Shown piece by piece: positions 7,733 to 16,860 of a stretch of DNA of 45,642 nucleotides (its first letter is position 1; every line of letters starts with the position of its first letter). Origin of the DNA: Acidilobaceae archaeon (GTDB taxonomy: Archaea; Thermoproteota; Thermoprotei_A; Sulfolobales; Acidilobaceae); assembly GCA_026986415.1 (NCBI GenBank), contig JALSOR010000041.1, forward strand, positions 1 through 45,642, given 5' to 3'. Under the pieces are notes generated by a model. The model did no database searches and was not told where the DNA came from. It was given only the letters and a program-made list of their open reading frames with translations. The position numbers were made by a program, and so were the translations under genes.

Positions 7733-8440
7733 GTGTTGGCGAGGAAGAAACAGGATTATGTTATAGCATGGATTAATATCGGAGGCAAACGCTTCGAGAT
7801 CCTAGTGAGACCGGATCCCGCCTTCAAATATAAAGAAGGGGAAAAAGTAGATATCGAGGATATCCTGTGGAGCGATACTGTTTACCGCGATACGAGGAAA
7901 GGACTTAAAGCAAGCCCCGAAGAGGTCAAGAAGGCTTTCGGCACTCTCGATGTTAAGAGAATAGCCGAGAAGATACTTAGAGACGGGGACATACAACTAA
8001 CAGAGGAGCAGAGGAGGAAAATTATCGAGGCGAAAAAGAGGCAGATAATAAGCTATATCGCGAGAAACGCTATAGACCCTAAAACTGGGAAGCCTATACC
8101 AGAGACGAGAATAGAGACCGCGTTCGAACAGCTCAGAATAGGCGTGGACCCCTTCAAGAGCGCGGAACAGCAAGCAATCGAGGCGGTAAGACTTATAGCG
8201 CGTCTAATGCCTATACGCCTGGCAAGAGCTATTGTGAGAGCAGTGATACCGCCAGCATTCTCCGGCAGGGTTTATAGAGAGTTAAAGAGGCTTGGCGAGG
8301 TCAAGAAGGTGGACTGGGGGAGCGACGGGTCTCTCCACGTGGAACTCGAAATACCTGCGGGCTCCCAGGTTGAGGTGGTCTCTAAGCTCCAAAGCCTCAC
8401 CAGAGGCCAGGCGAAGATTGATGTGAAGGTGGTGAAGTAG
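7733..8440 (+). CDS. Ribosome maturation protein SBDS homologue (Sdo1)
   Basis: The archaeal SBDS protein, needed in eukaryotes for release of the anti-association factor from 60S subunits. The N-terminal FYSH domain (IGGKRFEILVRPDPAFKYKEG), the central helical domain (TEEQRRKIIEAKKRQIISYIA, RNAIDPKTGKPIP) and a C-terminal ferredoxin-like domain ending LTRGQAKIDVKVVK are all present. About 236 residues, the family's usual size. I chose GTG at 7733 because GGGTGG lies just upstream; TTG at 7721 and TTG at 7736 are alternatives. It lies two bases before rrp4, an order conserved in archaea. Confidence 0.93.
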   Translation: MLARKKQDYVIAWINIGGKRFEILVRPDPAFKYKEGEKVDIEDILWSDTVYRDTRKGLKASPEEVKKAFGTLDVKRIAEKILRDGDIQLTEEQRRKIIEAKKRQIISYIARNAIDPKTGKPIPETRIETAFEQLRIGVDPFKSAEQQAIEAVRLIARLMPIRLARAIVRAVIPPAFSGRVYRELKRLGEVKKVDWGSDGSLHVELEIPAGSQVEVVSKLQSLTRGQAKIDVKVVK

Positions 8441-8442
8441 GC

Positions 8443-9138
8443 GTGTCGCTGGAAGGGAAACGCATAGTTGTCCCGGGAGAACGCCTGCCAGAGGGCGTTA
8501 TAGTGAAAGATCCTAGCTATGTTTACGAGTATGACGGGAAAGTTGTCGCCGCGGTTGTTGGCATCTTGGAGGAGAAAGAGAAGCCTGTTTTCGTACCGCT
8601 CCAAACGATCTATGTCCCGAAGCCTGGAGACATTGTTATAGGCCTTGTTAGTAGTGTCGCGATTATGAACTGGTACGTTGATATCAACAGTCCATACGTG
8701 GCTGTTCTGAACGCCCAAGACTTTCTGGGCAGGCCGTTCAACCCCCAGCAGGACGAGCTGGTGAAATACTTGCAGGTCGGCGATTATGTTAAGGCTAAGG
8801 TTGTCTCTTTTGACAGGGCGAGAAACCCGTTGCTAACGGTCAGGGAGGAGGGGCTCGGAAAAATAACTGAGGGTAAGATTCTAGAGATACAGCCTGCAAA
8901 GGTTGCTAGGGTTATCGGTAGGAAGGGTAGCATGCTTGACATGCTCAAGACCGAGACAGGATGCGATATTTTCGTCGCGGTTAACGGGAGGATACACGTT
9001 AAATGTGCGAACAAGGATATGGAACCGATAGTGGCGGCAGCAGTAAAGATGATCGAAGAGAAGGCCCATACTTCAGGTCTTACGGAGAAAGTGCGCAAGT
9101 ATATTAACGAGCTCAAGCTTGTCAGGGGTGTGAAATAA
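8443..9138 (+). CDS. rrp4: Exosome RNA-binding subunit Rrp4
   Basis: Cap subunit of the archaeal RNA exosome, which recruits and threads RNA into the Rrp41/Rrp42 ring. The N-terminal domain ([13 protein letters not shown]), an S1 domain ([20 protein letters not shown]) and a C-terminal KH domain ([16 protein letters not shown]) follow in order over 231 residues. GTG start two bases after the SBDS stop. rrp4, rrp41 and rrp42 are contiguous and almost certainly one operon. Confidence 0.96.
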   Translation: MSLEGKRIVVPGERLPEGVIVKDPSYVYEYDGKVVAAVVGILEEKEKPVFVPLQTIYVPKPGDIVIGLVSSVAIMNWYVDINSPYVAVLNAQDFLGRPFNPQQDELVKYLQVGDYVKAKVVSFDRARNPLLTVREEGLGKITEGKILEIQPAKVARVIGRKGSMLDMLKTETGCDIFVAVNGRIHVKCANKDMEPIVAAAVKMIEEKAHTSGLTEKVRKYINELKLVRGVK

Positions 9139-9139
9139 A

Positions 9140-9880
9140 ATGGGCGGTAAAAAAGGAATAAAATTAATAGATGAGAACGGGTTAAGACACGATGGCCGCA
9201 AGCCGGACGAGCTAAGGCCTATAGAGATGAAGGTTGGGGTGCTAGCAAACAGCGACGGCTCGGCGCTAGTAAAGTTCGGGAGAACCCACGTGCTAGCTGC
9301 GGTATATGGCCCGAAAGAACCCATACAGAAGTTTGTACTGCTCCCGGACAGAGCGGTACTCAGGGTCCGTTACCATATGGCTCCATTCTCGACAAGCGAG
9401 AGGAAGAGCCCGGCCCCAAGCAGGAGGGAAATAGAGCTTTCAAAGGTAATAAGAGAAGCGCTCGAAGATATTGTGCTAACAAACCTGTTCCCGAGGACAA
9501 GCATAGACATATTCCTAGAAGTGCTACAGGCCGACGGGGGCACGAGAACGACCGCGATAACAGCCGCCTCGCTCGCCCTAGCAGACGCTGGAATACCGAT
9601 GAAAGCGCTCGTGGGAGGAGTAGCGGTAGGCAAGGTTGACGGCGTCCTAGTATTGGATATCGACGAGTTGGAAGACGGCAACGGGGAAGCCGACATGCCG
9701 GTTGCGGCCGCTCCCGATATTGGGAGGATAACGCTTTTCCAGTTAAACGGGGTGCTGACCCGGGAGGAGATCGAGAAAGCCACGACAATGGCGTACAATG
9801 CTATCCAGAAAATAGTCGAGATGGAGAAAGAGGTTCTAAGAAGGAAGTATCTGGCCGAGAAGGAGGGGGATGAGAAGTGA
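9140..9880 (+). CDS. rrp41: Exosome catalytic RNase PH subunit Rrp41
   Basis: Catalytic subunit of the hexameric exosome ring, degrading RNA 3' to 5' by phosphorolysis and able to add tails in reverse. RNase PH features are visible: [20 protein letters not shown], a basic stretch [15 protein letters not shown], and [17 protein letters not shown], which contains the catalytic aspartates. 246 residues, standard length. The ATG follows the rrp4 stop directly and the 3' end overlaps rrp42 by four bases. Confidence 0.97.
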   Translation: MGGKKGIKLIDENGLRHDGRKPDELRPIEMKVGVLANSDGSALVKFGRTHVLAAVYGPKEPIQKFVLLPDRAVLRVRYHMAPFSTSERKSPAPSRREIELSKVIREALEDIVLTNLFPRTSIDIFLEVLQADGGTRTTAITAASLALADAGIPMKALVGGVAVGKVDGVLVLDIDELEDGNGEADMPVAAAPDIGRITLFQLNGVLTREEIEKATTMAYNAIQKIVEMEKEVLRRKYLAEKEGDEK

Positions 9881-10746
9881 GCCTCACACCTTACAGGATA
9901 CCTATAGTCTCGGAGCTCAAGAAGCAGACGATCTACTCTCTACTAGCGAAAGGGCTGAGAACAGGCAATCGAGACCTAGTATCGCCGAGAAGCATACAGA
10001 TACAGACGGGAGTGGTTGAGAAAGCCGAGGGCAGCGCGCTGGTAAGACTGGGGAACACGCAGGTTCTGGTAGGTGTAAAGATAGATGTTGGCACACCGTT
10101 TAGAGATACGCCAGACGAGGGAGTGCTAACCGTAAACGCAGAGTATGTGCCCGTAGCCTCGCCCTACTTCGAGCCGGGCCCGCCCGACGAGAACGCTATA
10201 GAGCTGGCAAGAGTGGTTGATCGTAGCCTGAGAGAGGTGAACGCGGTCGACAGGAAGTCCCTGGTAATAAGGGAGGGAGAGAAGGTCTGGGTAGTCTTCG
10301 TAGACATCTATGTTCTAGACTACGACGGGAACCTTTACGATGCTAGCATGCTAGCCGCAATGGCGGCACTCATGGACGCCAAACTACCGGATTTCGAGGA
10401 GTTGGAGACAGGTGAAATAGTGGTATTAAAAGACAAGTATCAGGGCCCGCTAAAACTAAACCATGTAGTTGTCAGCACTACGGTAGCGAAAATAGGCGAC
10501 ATCTACATTGTCGATCCCAATCTCGAGGAGGAGGTAGTCTCGGACGTGAGACTCTTCGTGGCGTTCGACGAGAATGGCAGGATAGTTGGAGTCCAAAAAG
10601 CCGGGCCAGGAAGCATAACTCAGAGCGAGCTTCTAAAAATGATAGACATTGCCAGACAGTCATCGAAAACGTACTTTGAAGCTCTAAAGGAGGCATTCAA
10701 AGACCGGGAAATACCGATACTGAAGAAACTGCAGGGAAACAGTTAA
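9877..10746 (+). CDS. rrp42: Exosome non-catalytic RNase PH subunit Rrp42
   Basis: Partner of Rrp41 in the exosome ring; it contributes RNA-binding surface but lacks the catalytic aspartates. The N-terminus has [16 protein letters not shown] and [18 protein letters not shown], both typical of this subunit. 289 residues. The GTG start overlaps the rrp41 stop (GTGA), so translation is probably coupled and subunit ratio maintained. Confidence 0.96.
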   Translation: MSLTPYRIPIVSELKKQTIYSLLAKGLRTGNRDLVSPRSIQIQTGVVEKAEGSALVRLGNTQVLVGVKIDVGTPFRDTPDEGVLTVNAEYVPVASPYFEPGPPDENAIELARVVDRSLREVNAVDRKSLVIREGEKVWVVFVDIYVLDYDGNLYDASMLAAMAALMDAKLPDFEELETGEIVVLKDKYQGPLKLNHVVVSTTVAKIGDIYIVDPNLEEEVVSDVRLFVAFDENGRIVGVQKAGPGSITQSELLKMIDIARQSSKTYFEALKEAFKDREIPILKKLQGNS

Positions 10747-10786
10747 TTAGACTCCAGACAATGATTGGCTGTGTGGGGGAATAGTA

Positions 10787-11047
10787 ATGGGAAGGAGGAC
10801 AAAAATAGTCGGACCTGTCGGCCGCTACGGGCCCAGATATGGTGTCAGTGTTAGAAAGCGTGTCAGGGACGTTCTCCTGAAAAAACAGGGGCCCCATGTG
10901 TGTCCCTTCTGCGGGGCGGAGGGAACTGTCGTCCGCGTGTCCGTTGGCATTTGGAAGTGTAAAAAGTGCGGCAATGTTTGGGCTGGCGCCGCATACACGC
11001 CTCGCAGCGGGCTAGCATCTTACTTTAAAAAATATATTGTTAAATAA
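10787..11047 (+). CDS. rpl37ae: 50S ribosomal protein L37Ae
   Basis: Zinc-ribbon ribosomal protein of 86 residues. The zinc ligands are Cys39, Cys42, Cys58 and Cys61 (CPFC and CKKC), and the N-terminus GRRTKIVGPVGRYGPRYG is diagnostic. GGGG precedes the ATG. It follows rrp42 as in most archaea. A T-containing stretch (AATTTTATTCC, 11046 onward) may end some transcripts. The small RNA polymerase gene rpoP, which often comes next, is absent: only 57 bases separate this gene from the Brix gene. Confidence 0.95.
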   Translation: MGRRTKIVGPVGRYGPRYGVSVRKRVRDVLLKKQGPHVCPFCGAEGTVVRVSVGIWKCKKCGNVWAGAAYTPRSGLASYFKKYIVK

Positions 11048-11104
11048 TTTTATTCCACTTCACTTTTACACTTCCACTAGTCTGACGAAGACAAGGGTCC
11101 AGTC

Positions 11105-11692
11105 TTGGAAGAAAATGTGAAAATACTAGTAACCACGAGCAGGCGCCCGAACAGGAGAATAAGATCTTTCGTTAAAGATCTCGTAAGCGTTATCCCCGGC
11201 AGCATTAGAATTACCAGGGGACACCTGTCAATGAAAGATCTCGCGCTCGACGCAGCGAACCTTGGCGCGTCGAGAGTCATTATAGTGGCTGACAGGAGAG
11301 GAAACCCGGGTATTATCAGGTCGTACTCGGTTGTAAAAGAAGGAGAGGGGTTCAAGCTGGAGAATATTGTATCGTTTATAGTTAAGGGTGTGACACTATC
11401 GAGAGACAGGAAGACCAAAACGCCTGGCAACATTGCTCGAAGAGCCGACTACTTGCTTGTCGATCCTAAACTGCTCGACCCTAACACTTATGATTTCGCC
11501 GATGCTATAGCTCTAGCGTTTAACGGGAGACTTACCCCCCATAACTATAAGGGAACCCCGGTAGTTGTCAGGCCAATACCTTTAGACGCTGGAACCGTTA
11601 AGGTTGATTTTTACTTTGAGAACATGATTGTCGGGCCGAGAATTGTGCTTGCAAGGCCAAAGCAGATGATAAAGAAGACTGGTGGGGCATGA
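11105..11692 (+). CDS. Brix/Imp4-like ribosome biogenesis protein
   Basis: An archaeal Brix-domain protein of 195 residues, related to eukaryotic Imp4, which acts in rRNA processing. ILVTTSRRPNRRIRSFVKDL at the N-terminus and GHLSMKDLALDAANLGASRV are characteristic. In this family the domain binds rRNA. TTG start at 11105. Its stop overlaps the start of the pcc1 gene (ATGATGA), indicating coupled translation. The gene order L37Ae-Brix-Pcc1 is conserved. Confidence 0.85.
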   Translation: MEENVKILVTTSRRPNRRIRSFVKDLVSVIPGSIRITRGHLSMKDLALDAANLGASRVIIVADRRGNPGIIRSYSVVKEGEGFKLENIVSFIVKGVTLSRDRKTKTPGNIARRADYLLVDPKLLDPNTYDFADAIALAFNGRLTPHNYKGTPVVVRPIPLDAGTVKVDFYFENMIVGPRIVLARPKQMIKKTGGA

Positions 11693-11940
11693 TGAAGGCT
11701 CTCTTCAAGATATGCCTAGAGGAGTATACCGAGCCTATATATGAAGCGTTGAAGGCCGAGGAGGGGCAGTCGGCACCCGAGAAGGGGACCGTCAAGATCA
11801 CGCGTGATGGAGATTGTATCTCTATAATCATAGAGTCAGCCGACCTCTCAGGGCTTAGAGCGCTATCCAACAGCTACCTCCTCCTACTGCACGCAGCGTA
11901 CTCCTCTCTAGTGGGCGCCAGCGCGCGGGTTAGCTTATAA
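11692..11940 (+). CDS. pcc1: KEOPS complex subunit Pcc1-like protein
   Basis: A small protein of 82-83 residues matching the Pcc1 family, the dimerising subunit of KEOPS, which makes t6A37 on ANN-decoding tRNAs. The fold is strand-rich with a central helix: VKITRDGDCISIIIESAD and LSGLRALSNSYLLLLHAAYS fit the family. I chose ATG at 11692 because GGTGGGG lies four bases upstream; ATG at 11689 is the alternative. Its stop TAA is joined to the start of the prefoldin gene (TAATG). Confidence 0.78.
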   Translation: MKALFKICLEEYTEPIYEALKAEEGQSAPEKGTVKITRDGDCISIIIESADLSGLRALSNSYLLLLHAAYSSLVGASARVSL

Positions 11941-12356
11941 TGCCGAGGGGGTCCATGCGTAGTATGGAGGGGTTAGACGGGATGGTAGAGAAGGTGCCCC
12001 GCGAGGTCGAGGCTAAATATACGAAATACTTGAAGCTTAGGGAGACGCTCTCGAAAATAGCGCAGGAGAAAGTGCTTACACAGGCCGCGCTAGAGGAGAC
12101 TAAGGCTTTACTTGACGAGCTTTCCAAGCTGCCTGATGACGCAGAGGTCTACAAGCTCCAGGGCTTCGTCCTAGTTAGAGTTGCAAAGCAAGACCTCGTT
12201 AAAGAGCTCGAGGAGAAGAAAGAAGATTTGGAGATTAAGCTTAAAGCGTTGGAGGCGCAGGAGAAGAAGCTCTCAGAAGATATAACGAGGCTTCTAGAGG
12301 AGATAAAGAAGATGCTTGGAGCCGCTGGTACAGGGGCAGGTCCTGTTGGCGGCTGA
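11940..12356 (+). CDS. pfdB: Prefoldin beta subunit
   Basis: Beta subunit of prefoldin, the hexameric holdase that delivers unfolded proteins to the thermosome. Two long coiled-coil helices (KYTKYLKLRETLSKIAQEKV and DLVKELEEKKEDLEIKLKAL) flank a beta-hairpin region (AEVYKLQGFVLVRV). 138 residues with a Gly-rich C-terminal tail. The start overlaps the pcc1 stop. This position after pcc1 is the usual archaeal one. Confidence 0.93.
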   Translation: MPRGSMRSMEGLDGMVEKVPREVEAKYTKYLKLRETLSKIAQEKVLTQAALEETKALLDELSKLPDDAEVYKLQGFVLVRVAKQDLVKELEEKKEDLEIKLKALEAQEKKLSEDITRLLEEIKKMLGAAGTGAGPVGG

Positions 12357-12771
12357 AGAGAGGCTTATTAGAGCCCTCGAGAAGGCGAATACAGCTCTTA
12401 TCTCGTTTTTACAGGAAAAACTGCCGGGAGCCGCATCCTTCTATACAGCAAGCTTATCACTCGTATACGATGAGGAAGGACCGGTAAAGTTAGTAGTAGA
12501 TGTAGCCGCTAGGCGTAGGAATACTCCGAAACTAGCATTACTATTGGAGGAGGCTATAGATGAGGCTAGACGCGTATTCGAAATGGAAGCTGGCATTAAG
12601 ACTGTCAGTATTGTTCGCCTCGGCCATAGTGAAACTAAGGGGGAGAAGAATAAACATAGTAGCTCACAGGAACGCGGATCTAGACGCGGTAGGCGCAGCG
12701 TTCGGAGTAGCGGAACTGGCAAAGGGGTACGGCGTAGAGCCAAGGATCGTATTCCCCGAAGGGCCAAATAG
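12346..12771 (+). CDS. DUF3194 family protein with out-of-frame 3' overlap
   Basis: A conserved crenarchaeal family (DUF3194) usually found right after prefoldin beta; function unknown. The domain-like part runs from AAEERLIRALEKANTALISF through TVSIVRLG. Beyond that the frame continues as a basic, Ser/Arg-rich tail (SRRGRRSVRSS) to 12771. The last 212 bases lie within the DHH gene in another frame. I chose TTG at 12346, just before the prefoldin stop; ATG at 12316 is a longer alternative. The tail is probably a by-product of the overlap or a poorly constrained extension. Confidence 0.6.
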   Translation: MAAEERLIRALEKANTALISFLQEKLPGAASFYTASLSLVYDEEGPVKLVVDVAARRRNTPKLALLLEEAIDEARRVFEMEAGIKTVSIVRLGHSETKGEKNKHSSSQERGSRRGRRSVRSSGTGKGVRRRAKDRIPRRAK

Positions 12772-13618
12772 GAGCGCACGCACCCTCCTGGAAAGCCTAG
12801 GCGTCGGAGAATGGCGGGAGGAATGCGATAGTGAGAACCCGGTAATTACTGTCGACGTCGCCAACCCGTATCAGGTAGGCGTCTGCGAGAACCAGGCGCG
12901 TAAAGCCACAGTTATAGCTGTAGACCACCATAAAGAGTCGACCATAAGACACCTAGCTGAGATACCTATCATAATTACAGATGCGGCGTCCACTAGCGAA
13001 ATAGTGGCTGCTATAGGGTGGGGGCTAGACTTTTCTTTCACGCCAAAAACCGCTAACATCCTGTACGCGGGAATAATGAGCGACACTAGAGGGGCCAGGA
13101 CAGTAGGGATTTTCACTTTCGAGGCGCTAGCATTCCTACACGCCCTGGGCGCGAACCCAGAGTTTATCGCTAGAACTGGTAGGAGCGTTAAAGAGCCCGA
13201 TACGAGCGAGAGAATAGCGGTTCTCAAAGCACTCTCAAGGATGATACTCGGACGCGCATGTAAGGACATACTGGTAACCGTGTCATATGTAGGCAGCTTC
13301 GAGTCTTCAGCCGCACGAGCAATGCTTGAGGCTGGGAGCGACGTTGCGATTGTAGCACGAGATACTAGGGAGGGAGTCAGGGTTTCAATTCGAGTTTCGA
13401 AGCGGGCCCTAGACAATGGGATAGAAGCCTCGAGCCTTGCAAGTTATATAGCAGAAAAGTATGGTGGCGAGGGGGGAGGTCATCCCGCCGCCGCCATGGC
13501 GGAGATACGGGGCCAGAACTATTCTGCCGAGCTCGTGGCGAGAGAGCTTGGAGTATCCCTGCCAGGAAAAATTGGTAGGATTTGTACGAGAAACAGGGAA
13601 CTAGGAGGACAGGGTTAG
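12560..13618 (+). CDS. DHH-family phosphoesterase
   Basis: A 352-residue DHH/DHHA1 phosphoesterase. Metal-binding motifs are HRNADLD (residues 36-42) and VDHH (121-124), with an intervening aspartate motif (TVDVAN), and the C-terminal DHHA1 motif GGEGGGHPAAAM. Relatives are nanoRNases, cyclic-dinucleotide phosphodiesterases and RecJ-like nucleases; substrate cannot be assigned. The ATG at 12560 follows GGAGGAGG (12546-12553) at six bases, a strong ribosome-binding site. This supports a real start deep inside the DUF3194 gene rather than the later GTG at 12629. Confidence 0.85.
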   Translation: MRLDAYSKWKLALRLSVLFASAIVKLRGRRINIVAHRNADLDAVGAAFGVAELAKGYGVEPRIVFPEGPNRSARTLLESLGVGEWREECDSENPVITVDVANPYQVGVCENQARKATVIAVDHHKESTIRHLAEIPIIITDAASTSEIVAAIGWGLDFSFTPKTANILYAGIMSDTRGARTVGIFTFEALAFLHALGANPEFIARTGRSVKEPDTSERIAVLKALSRMILGRACKDILVTVSYVGSFESSAARAMLEAGSDVAIVARDTREGVRVSIRVSKRALDNGIEASSLASYIAEKYGGEGGGHPAAAMAEIRGQNYSAELVARELGVSLPGKIGRICTRNRELGGQG

Positions 13619-13640
13619 GAGTCCTGAAGGGGTATAAGGA

Positions 13641-14396
13641 TTGGAGGAGCAGGGTAAGATTGCTAGGATCCCCGTCTATGCTGACTATAGAGAGGAGAAG
13701 AGCGGCATACCGAGCATGTTAGAGGCTTCGGGGATACCTGTTATTAGGGAGAACCTTAGTGTTGGAGACTACCTCGTTTCGAACGAAATTGTTATAGAGA
13801 GGAAGAGCGCGTACGATTTCGCTCACAGCCTGTTCGACGGGAGACTTTTCGACCAGGCAAAGAGGCTGAGCGAATCGTATCCCCTCGTGATATACATTAT
13901 TGAGGGCGACCCTACACGTATTAGAAGGTATAGGAGCAGGCAGAAGCAGATCCTCTCGGCTATGGTTTCCCTGTCTATAGAATATGGGGCACGCCTGCTC
14001 TATAGTGATTCTCCCGTCCAGACAGCATATATTATAGAGGCTATTGTGCGTCGGGTTGAGAGGAGTGGTAGAGCGCCTGTTGTTATGCATAAGAAACCAA
14101 AAATCGGTGATATCAGGTCCTGGCAGTTATATATTATACAGTCTTTTCCTAATATTGGGCCTAAAACTGCGGAGAGAATACTCGAGTATTACGGTACTAT
14201 AAAGGCTTTCTGTAATACTAGCCTTTCAGAGCTCTCCCGTATAGATGGTATAGGTGAGAAAAAAGCCGAAAATATTATAAAAATATTAAATATAAAGTAT
14301 AAATATGGAGCATCGAAGAAAGAGGCGAAAAATAGGAATCGGAGGCTTACACTTGAAGACTTCACTACTACTAGAGACAAAAAGAATAATGACTAG
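13641..14396 (+). CDS. XPF-family structure-specific endonuclease
   Basis: The short crenarchaeal XPF nuclease, 251 residues, without the helicase domain of euryarchaeal Hef. It cleaves branched DNA such as 3' flaps and fork structures. The nuclease domain has ADYRE (residues 14-18), GDY (42-44) and the ERK motif (53-55). A tandem helix-hairpin-helix follows (FPNIGPKTAERILEYYG and IDGIGEKKAENII). Relatives bind PCNA through a C-terminal motif; here RLTLEDFTT near the end resembles a degenerate PCNA-interacting box. TTG start after AAGGGG. The C-terminal part is encoded by AT-rich DNA. Confidence 0.88.
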   Translation: MEEQGKIARIPVYADYREEKSGIPSMLEASGIPVIRENLSVGDYLVSNEIVIERKSAYDFAHSLFDGRLFDQAKRLSESYPLVIYIIEGDPTRIRRYRSRQKQILSAMVSLSIEYGARLLYSDSPVQTAYIIEAIVRRVERSGRAPVVMHKKPKIGDIRSWQLYIIQSFPNIGPKTAERILEYYGTIKAFCNTSLSELSRIDGIGEKKAENIIKILNIKYKYGASKKEAKNRNRRLTLEDFTTTRDKKNND

Positions 14397-14431
14397 ATAT
14401 ATTATTAATTTTTATATGTTGAATGATAAAT

Positions 14432-14449
14432 TAGGGGGCTCACCCCCTA
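14432..14449 (+). promoter_or_regulatory. GC-rich hairpin just upstream of EF-2 TATA box
   Basis: TAGGGGG (14432-14438) pairs perfectly with CCCCCTA (14443-14449) across a CTCA loop. It lies 35 bases after the XPF stop and directly abuts the EF-2 TATA-like element. It could end XPF transcripts or be a dyad for a regulator at the TFB-recognition position. A related GGGGTCACCCC lies upstream of nuoA. Confidence 0.4.
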
Positions 14450-14450
14450 G

Positions 14451-14458
14451 TTTAAAAG
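14451..14458 (+). promoter_or_regulatory. TATA-like box of the EF-2 gene
   Basis: TTTAAAAG lies about 60 bases before the EF-2 start. Initiation about 25 bases downstream would leave a leader of roughly 30 bases containing CAGGAGGAG. Position and sequence fit an archaeal promoter for a highly expressed gene. Confidence 0.5.
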
Positions 14459-14515
14459 TCTTATTAACCCGCCCGGTATCCTAGGCCATCCAGGAGGAGT
14501 ATAGGTGAACCTGTG

Positions 14516-16732
14516 ATGGGTGCCAGAGTTAAAGTAGTCTCTGAAGTAGAAAAAATAATGAGTAATATTGAGCAGATAAGGAACATAGGCATTATCGCTC
14601 ATGTAGACCACGGTAAAACAACGTTAAGCGACAGCCTACTAGCTGCTGCAGGAATAATATCGGAAAGAATCGCGGGAGAAGCTAGAGTTCTAGACTTCCT
14701 AGACGTCGAGAAGCAGAGAGGAATAACGGTCAAATCGGCTAACATAAGCCTATACCACGAGTATGGCGGTAAACCTTACGTTATTAACCTGATCGACACT
14801 CCAGGCCACGTCGACTTCTCGGGCAAGGTTACCCGGAGCCTCAGGGTGCTCGACGGGGCTATAGTCGTTGTAGATGCTGTTGAGGGTGTAATGACGCAGA
14901 CTGAGACCGTTATAAGGCAGGCTTTAGAGGAGCGTGTGAGGCCACTCCTCTTCATAAACAAGGTTGACCGACTGATAAAGGAGTTGAAACTCAGCCCCGA
15001 GCAGATACAGCAGCGTTTCGTAGAGATAATACGTGATGTCAATAACTTGATAGACATGTACGCGGAGCCAGAGTTCAGGAAGAAATGGAAGCTGAACCCT
15101 GCAGAGGGTACCGTTGCTTTTGGCAGCGCCAAGGACAGGTGGGGGATCAGCATACCAATGGTTAAGAAGAAAGGTATAACATTCAAGGAGATAATCCAGG
15201 CGTATGAGACGGAGGACAAGGCGGAGATAGCGAAACTCGCCAAGCTGATGCCCGTGCATGAGACAATACTTGATATGGTAGTAAGGTTCGTTCCTAACCC
15301 TAGAGAGGCCCAGAGGTATAGGATACCGAAAATATGGAAAGGCGATCTCAACAGTGAAATAGGCAGGGCAATGCTAGAGGCCGATCCTAACGGTCCCCTA
15401 GTATTCTTCGTGAACGACGTCAGGGTTGAGAAGACAGGCCTAGTAGCGACAGGCAGGGTCTTCTCGGGCACGCTAGAACCGGGTAAGGAGGTATACCTCC
15501 TAACGGCTGGCAAGAAGGGACGCATACTGCAGGTAAGCCTCTACATGGGACCGTTCAGAGAGATAACTAAGAGGATCCCTGCAGGCAACATAGGTGCGAT
15601 TGCCGGACTCGAGGATGTTAGGGCCGGAGAGACCGTTATTGACCCGTCCAAGATAGACGAGGCAGCCCCGTTCGAACAGCTACACTATGTCAGCGAGCCG
15701 GTCGTAACTATAGCGGTAGAACCAACAAGAATACAGGACCTACCCAAGATGATAGAGGCGCTCAGGAAGCTCACAATAGAGGATCCAAACCTGGTCGTGA
15801 AAATAAACGAGGAGACAGGCGAGTATCTAATAAGCGGTATGGGACCGCTCCACCTCGAGATAGCCCTCACACTCCTAAAGGAGAGGTATGGTATAGAGGT
15901 GAAAGCCAGCCCGCCAATAGTAGTATACAGGGAGACCGTCCGCTCCAAGAGCCCTGTTTACGAGGGTAAGAGCCCCAACAAGCACAACAAGTTCTACATT
16001 AGCGTTGAACCGTTGAACGAGGAGACCATAGACCTGATCCAGAAGGGTATAGTAACGGAGAACCAGGATCCCAAGGAGAGAGCTAAGATACTCAGAGACA
16101 AGGCGGGATGGGACTACGACGAGGCCAGAAAGATATGGGCTATCGACGAGGGAATCAACGTATTCGTCGACAAAACGAGCGGTGTACAGCACCTAAGAGA
16201 AGTGAAAGACACGATACTCGCAGCATTCAGGCTCGCAGTAAAAGAGGGACCACTAGCAGCCGAGCCGGTCAGGGGAGTAAAAGTAGTCCTGCACGATGCA
16301 GTAATACACGAGGACCCGGTCCACAGAGGCCCAGGACAGATATACCCCGCTGTCAAGAACGCTATCTGGGCAGGCATACTCAGCGGGAGGCCAACACTCT
16401 TGGAGCCTCTCCAGAAGCTAGATATTAGAACGCCAATGGAGTTCGTAAGCCAGATAGCAAGCGTAATAGCAAGGAAACGCGGCAGAATACTAGAAGTGCT
16501 AAGCCAGGGCATGATGGCCAGGGTTATAGCTGAAGTACCCGTTTCCGAGAGCTTCGACCTTGCAGAGGAGCTGCGAAAGGCCACGGCAGGCAGAGCATTC
16601 TGGGGCATCGAGTTCAGCAGGTGGGCTCCTGTACCCGATTCAATGCTTGACGAGCTAATACGCAAGATAAGACAGAGGAAAGGCCTACCGCCGAGCCCGC
16701 CCAAGATAAACGATCTGGTAGGCCCGTATTAG
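14516..16732 (+). CDS. fusA: Translation elongation factor 2
   Basis: The ribosomal translocase aEF-2, 738 residues from the ATG at 14516. The G1 motif AHVDHGKTT, switch region with [16 protein letters not shown] and NKVDRL are all present. HRGPGQIYP near residue 603 carries the histidine that archaea convert to diphthamide. GTG at 14513 is an alternative start; GGAGGAG is about 16 bases upstream. It is followed by a long T-rich stretch and stands as its own transcription unit between the XPF gene and the nuo operon. Confidence 0.97.
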   Translation: MGARVKVVSEVEKIMSNIEQIRNIGIIAHVDHGKTTLSDSLLAAAGIISERIAGEARVLDFLDVEKQRGITVKSANISLYHEYGGKPYVINLIDTPGHVDFSGKVTRSLRVLDGAIVVVDAVEGVMTQTETVIRQALEERVRPLLFINKVDRLIKELKLSPEQIQQRFVEIIRDVNNLIDMYAEPEFRKKWKLNPAEGTVAFGSAKDRWGISIPMVKKKGITFKEIIQAYETEDKAEIAKLAKLMPVHETILDMVVRFVPNPREAQRYRIPKIWKGDLNSEIGRAMLEADPNGPLVFFVNDVRVEKTGLVATGRVFSGTLEPGKEVYLLTAGKKGRILQVSLYMGPFREITKRIPAGNIGAIAGLEDVRAGETVIDPSKIDEAAPFEQLHYVSEPVVTIAVEPTRIQDLPKMIEALRKLTIEDPNLVVKINEETGEYLISGMGPLHLEIALTLLKERYGIEVKASPPIVVYRETVRSKSPVYEGKSPNKHNKFYISVEPLNEETIDLIQKGIVTENQDPKERAKILRDKAGWDYDEARKIWAIDEGINVFVDKTSGVQHLREVKDTILAAFRLAVKEGPLAAEPVRGVKVVLHDAVIHEDPVHRGPGQIYPAVKNAIWAGILSGRPTLLEPLQKLDIRTPMEFVSQIASVIARKRGRILEVLSQGMMARVIAEVPVSESFDLAEELRKATAGRAFWGIEFSRWAPVPDSMLDELIRKIRQRKGLPPSPPKINDLVGPY

Positions 16733-16740
16733 CGGGCCAA

Positions 16741-16800
16741 CATATTTTTAATTTAGTATTATTTTAAACGATAATTATTCATATTTTTGTTTTAATTTTC
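16741..16800 (+). terminator. T-rich terminator region after EF-2
   Basis: Several runs of four or five T occur within 60 very AT-rich bases just after the EF-2 stop (CATATTTTTAATTT, TATTTTTGTTTTAATTTT). This matches the intrinsic T-run terminators of archaea and separates EF-2 from the nuo operon. Confidence 0.55.
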
Positions 16801-16850
16801 TATATTCTACTACTGTTTTGCGGCCGTTCAAGTAGAGCGACTCCCGAGCT

Positions 16851-16860
16851 AGTATATACT
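16851..16860 (+). promoter_or_regulatory. Palindromic TATA-like box of the nuo operon
   Basis: AGTATATACT is a perfect 10-bp palindrome 88-97 bases before nuoA. It is the best TATA candidate in the gap and would give a leader of about 65 bases. That leader would contain GGGGTCACCCC (about 16915-16925), a short dyad like the one upstream of EF-2. Confidence 0.4.

Noticed and set aside
9360-9798. Two overlapping minus-strand frames inside rrp41
   Set aside because: Both are antisense to a clearly coding exosome gene and carry no family signature.
11048-11104. Hidden rpoP gene after L37Ae
   Set aside because: The gap is only 57 bases, too short for the roughly 45-50-residue zinc protein.
14776-15525. 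Long minus-strand open frame of 249 codons antisense to EF-2
   Set aside because: Lies wholly inside the EF-2 gene; the protein is Ser/Thr-rich low complexity typical of antisense frames, with no ribosome-binding site or domain.
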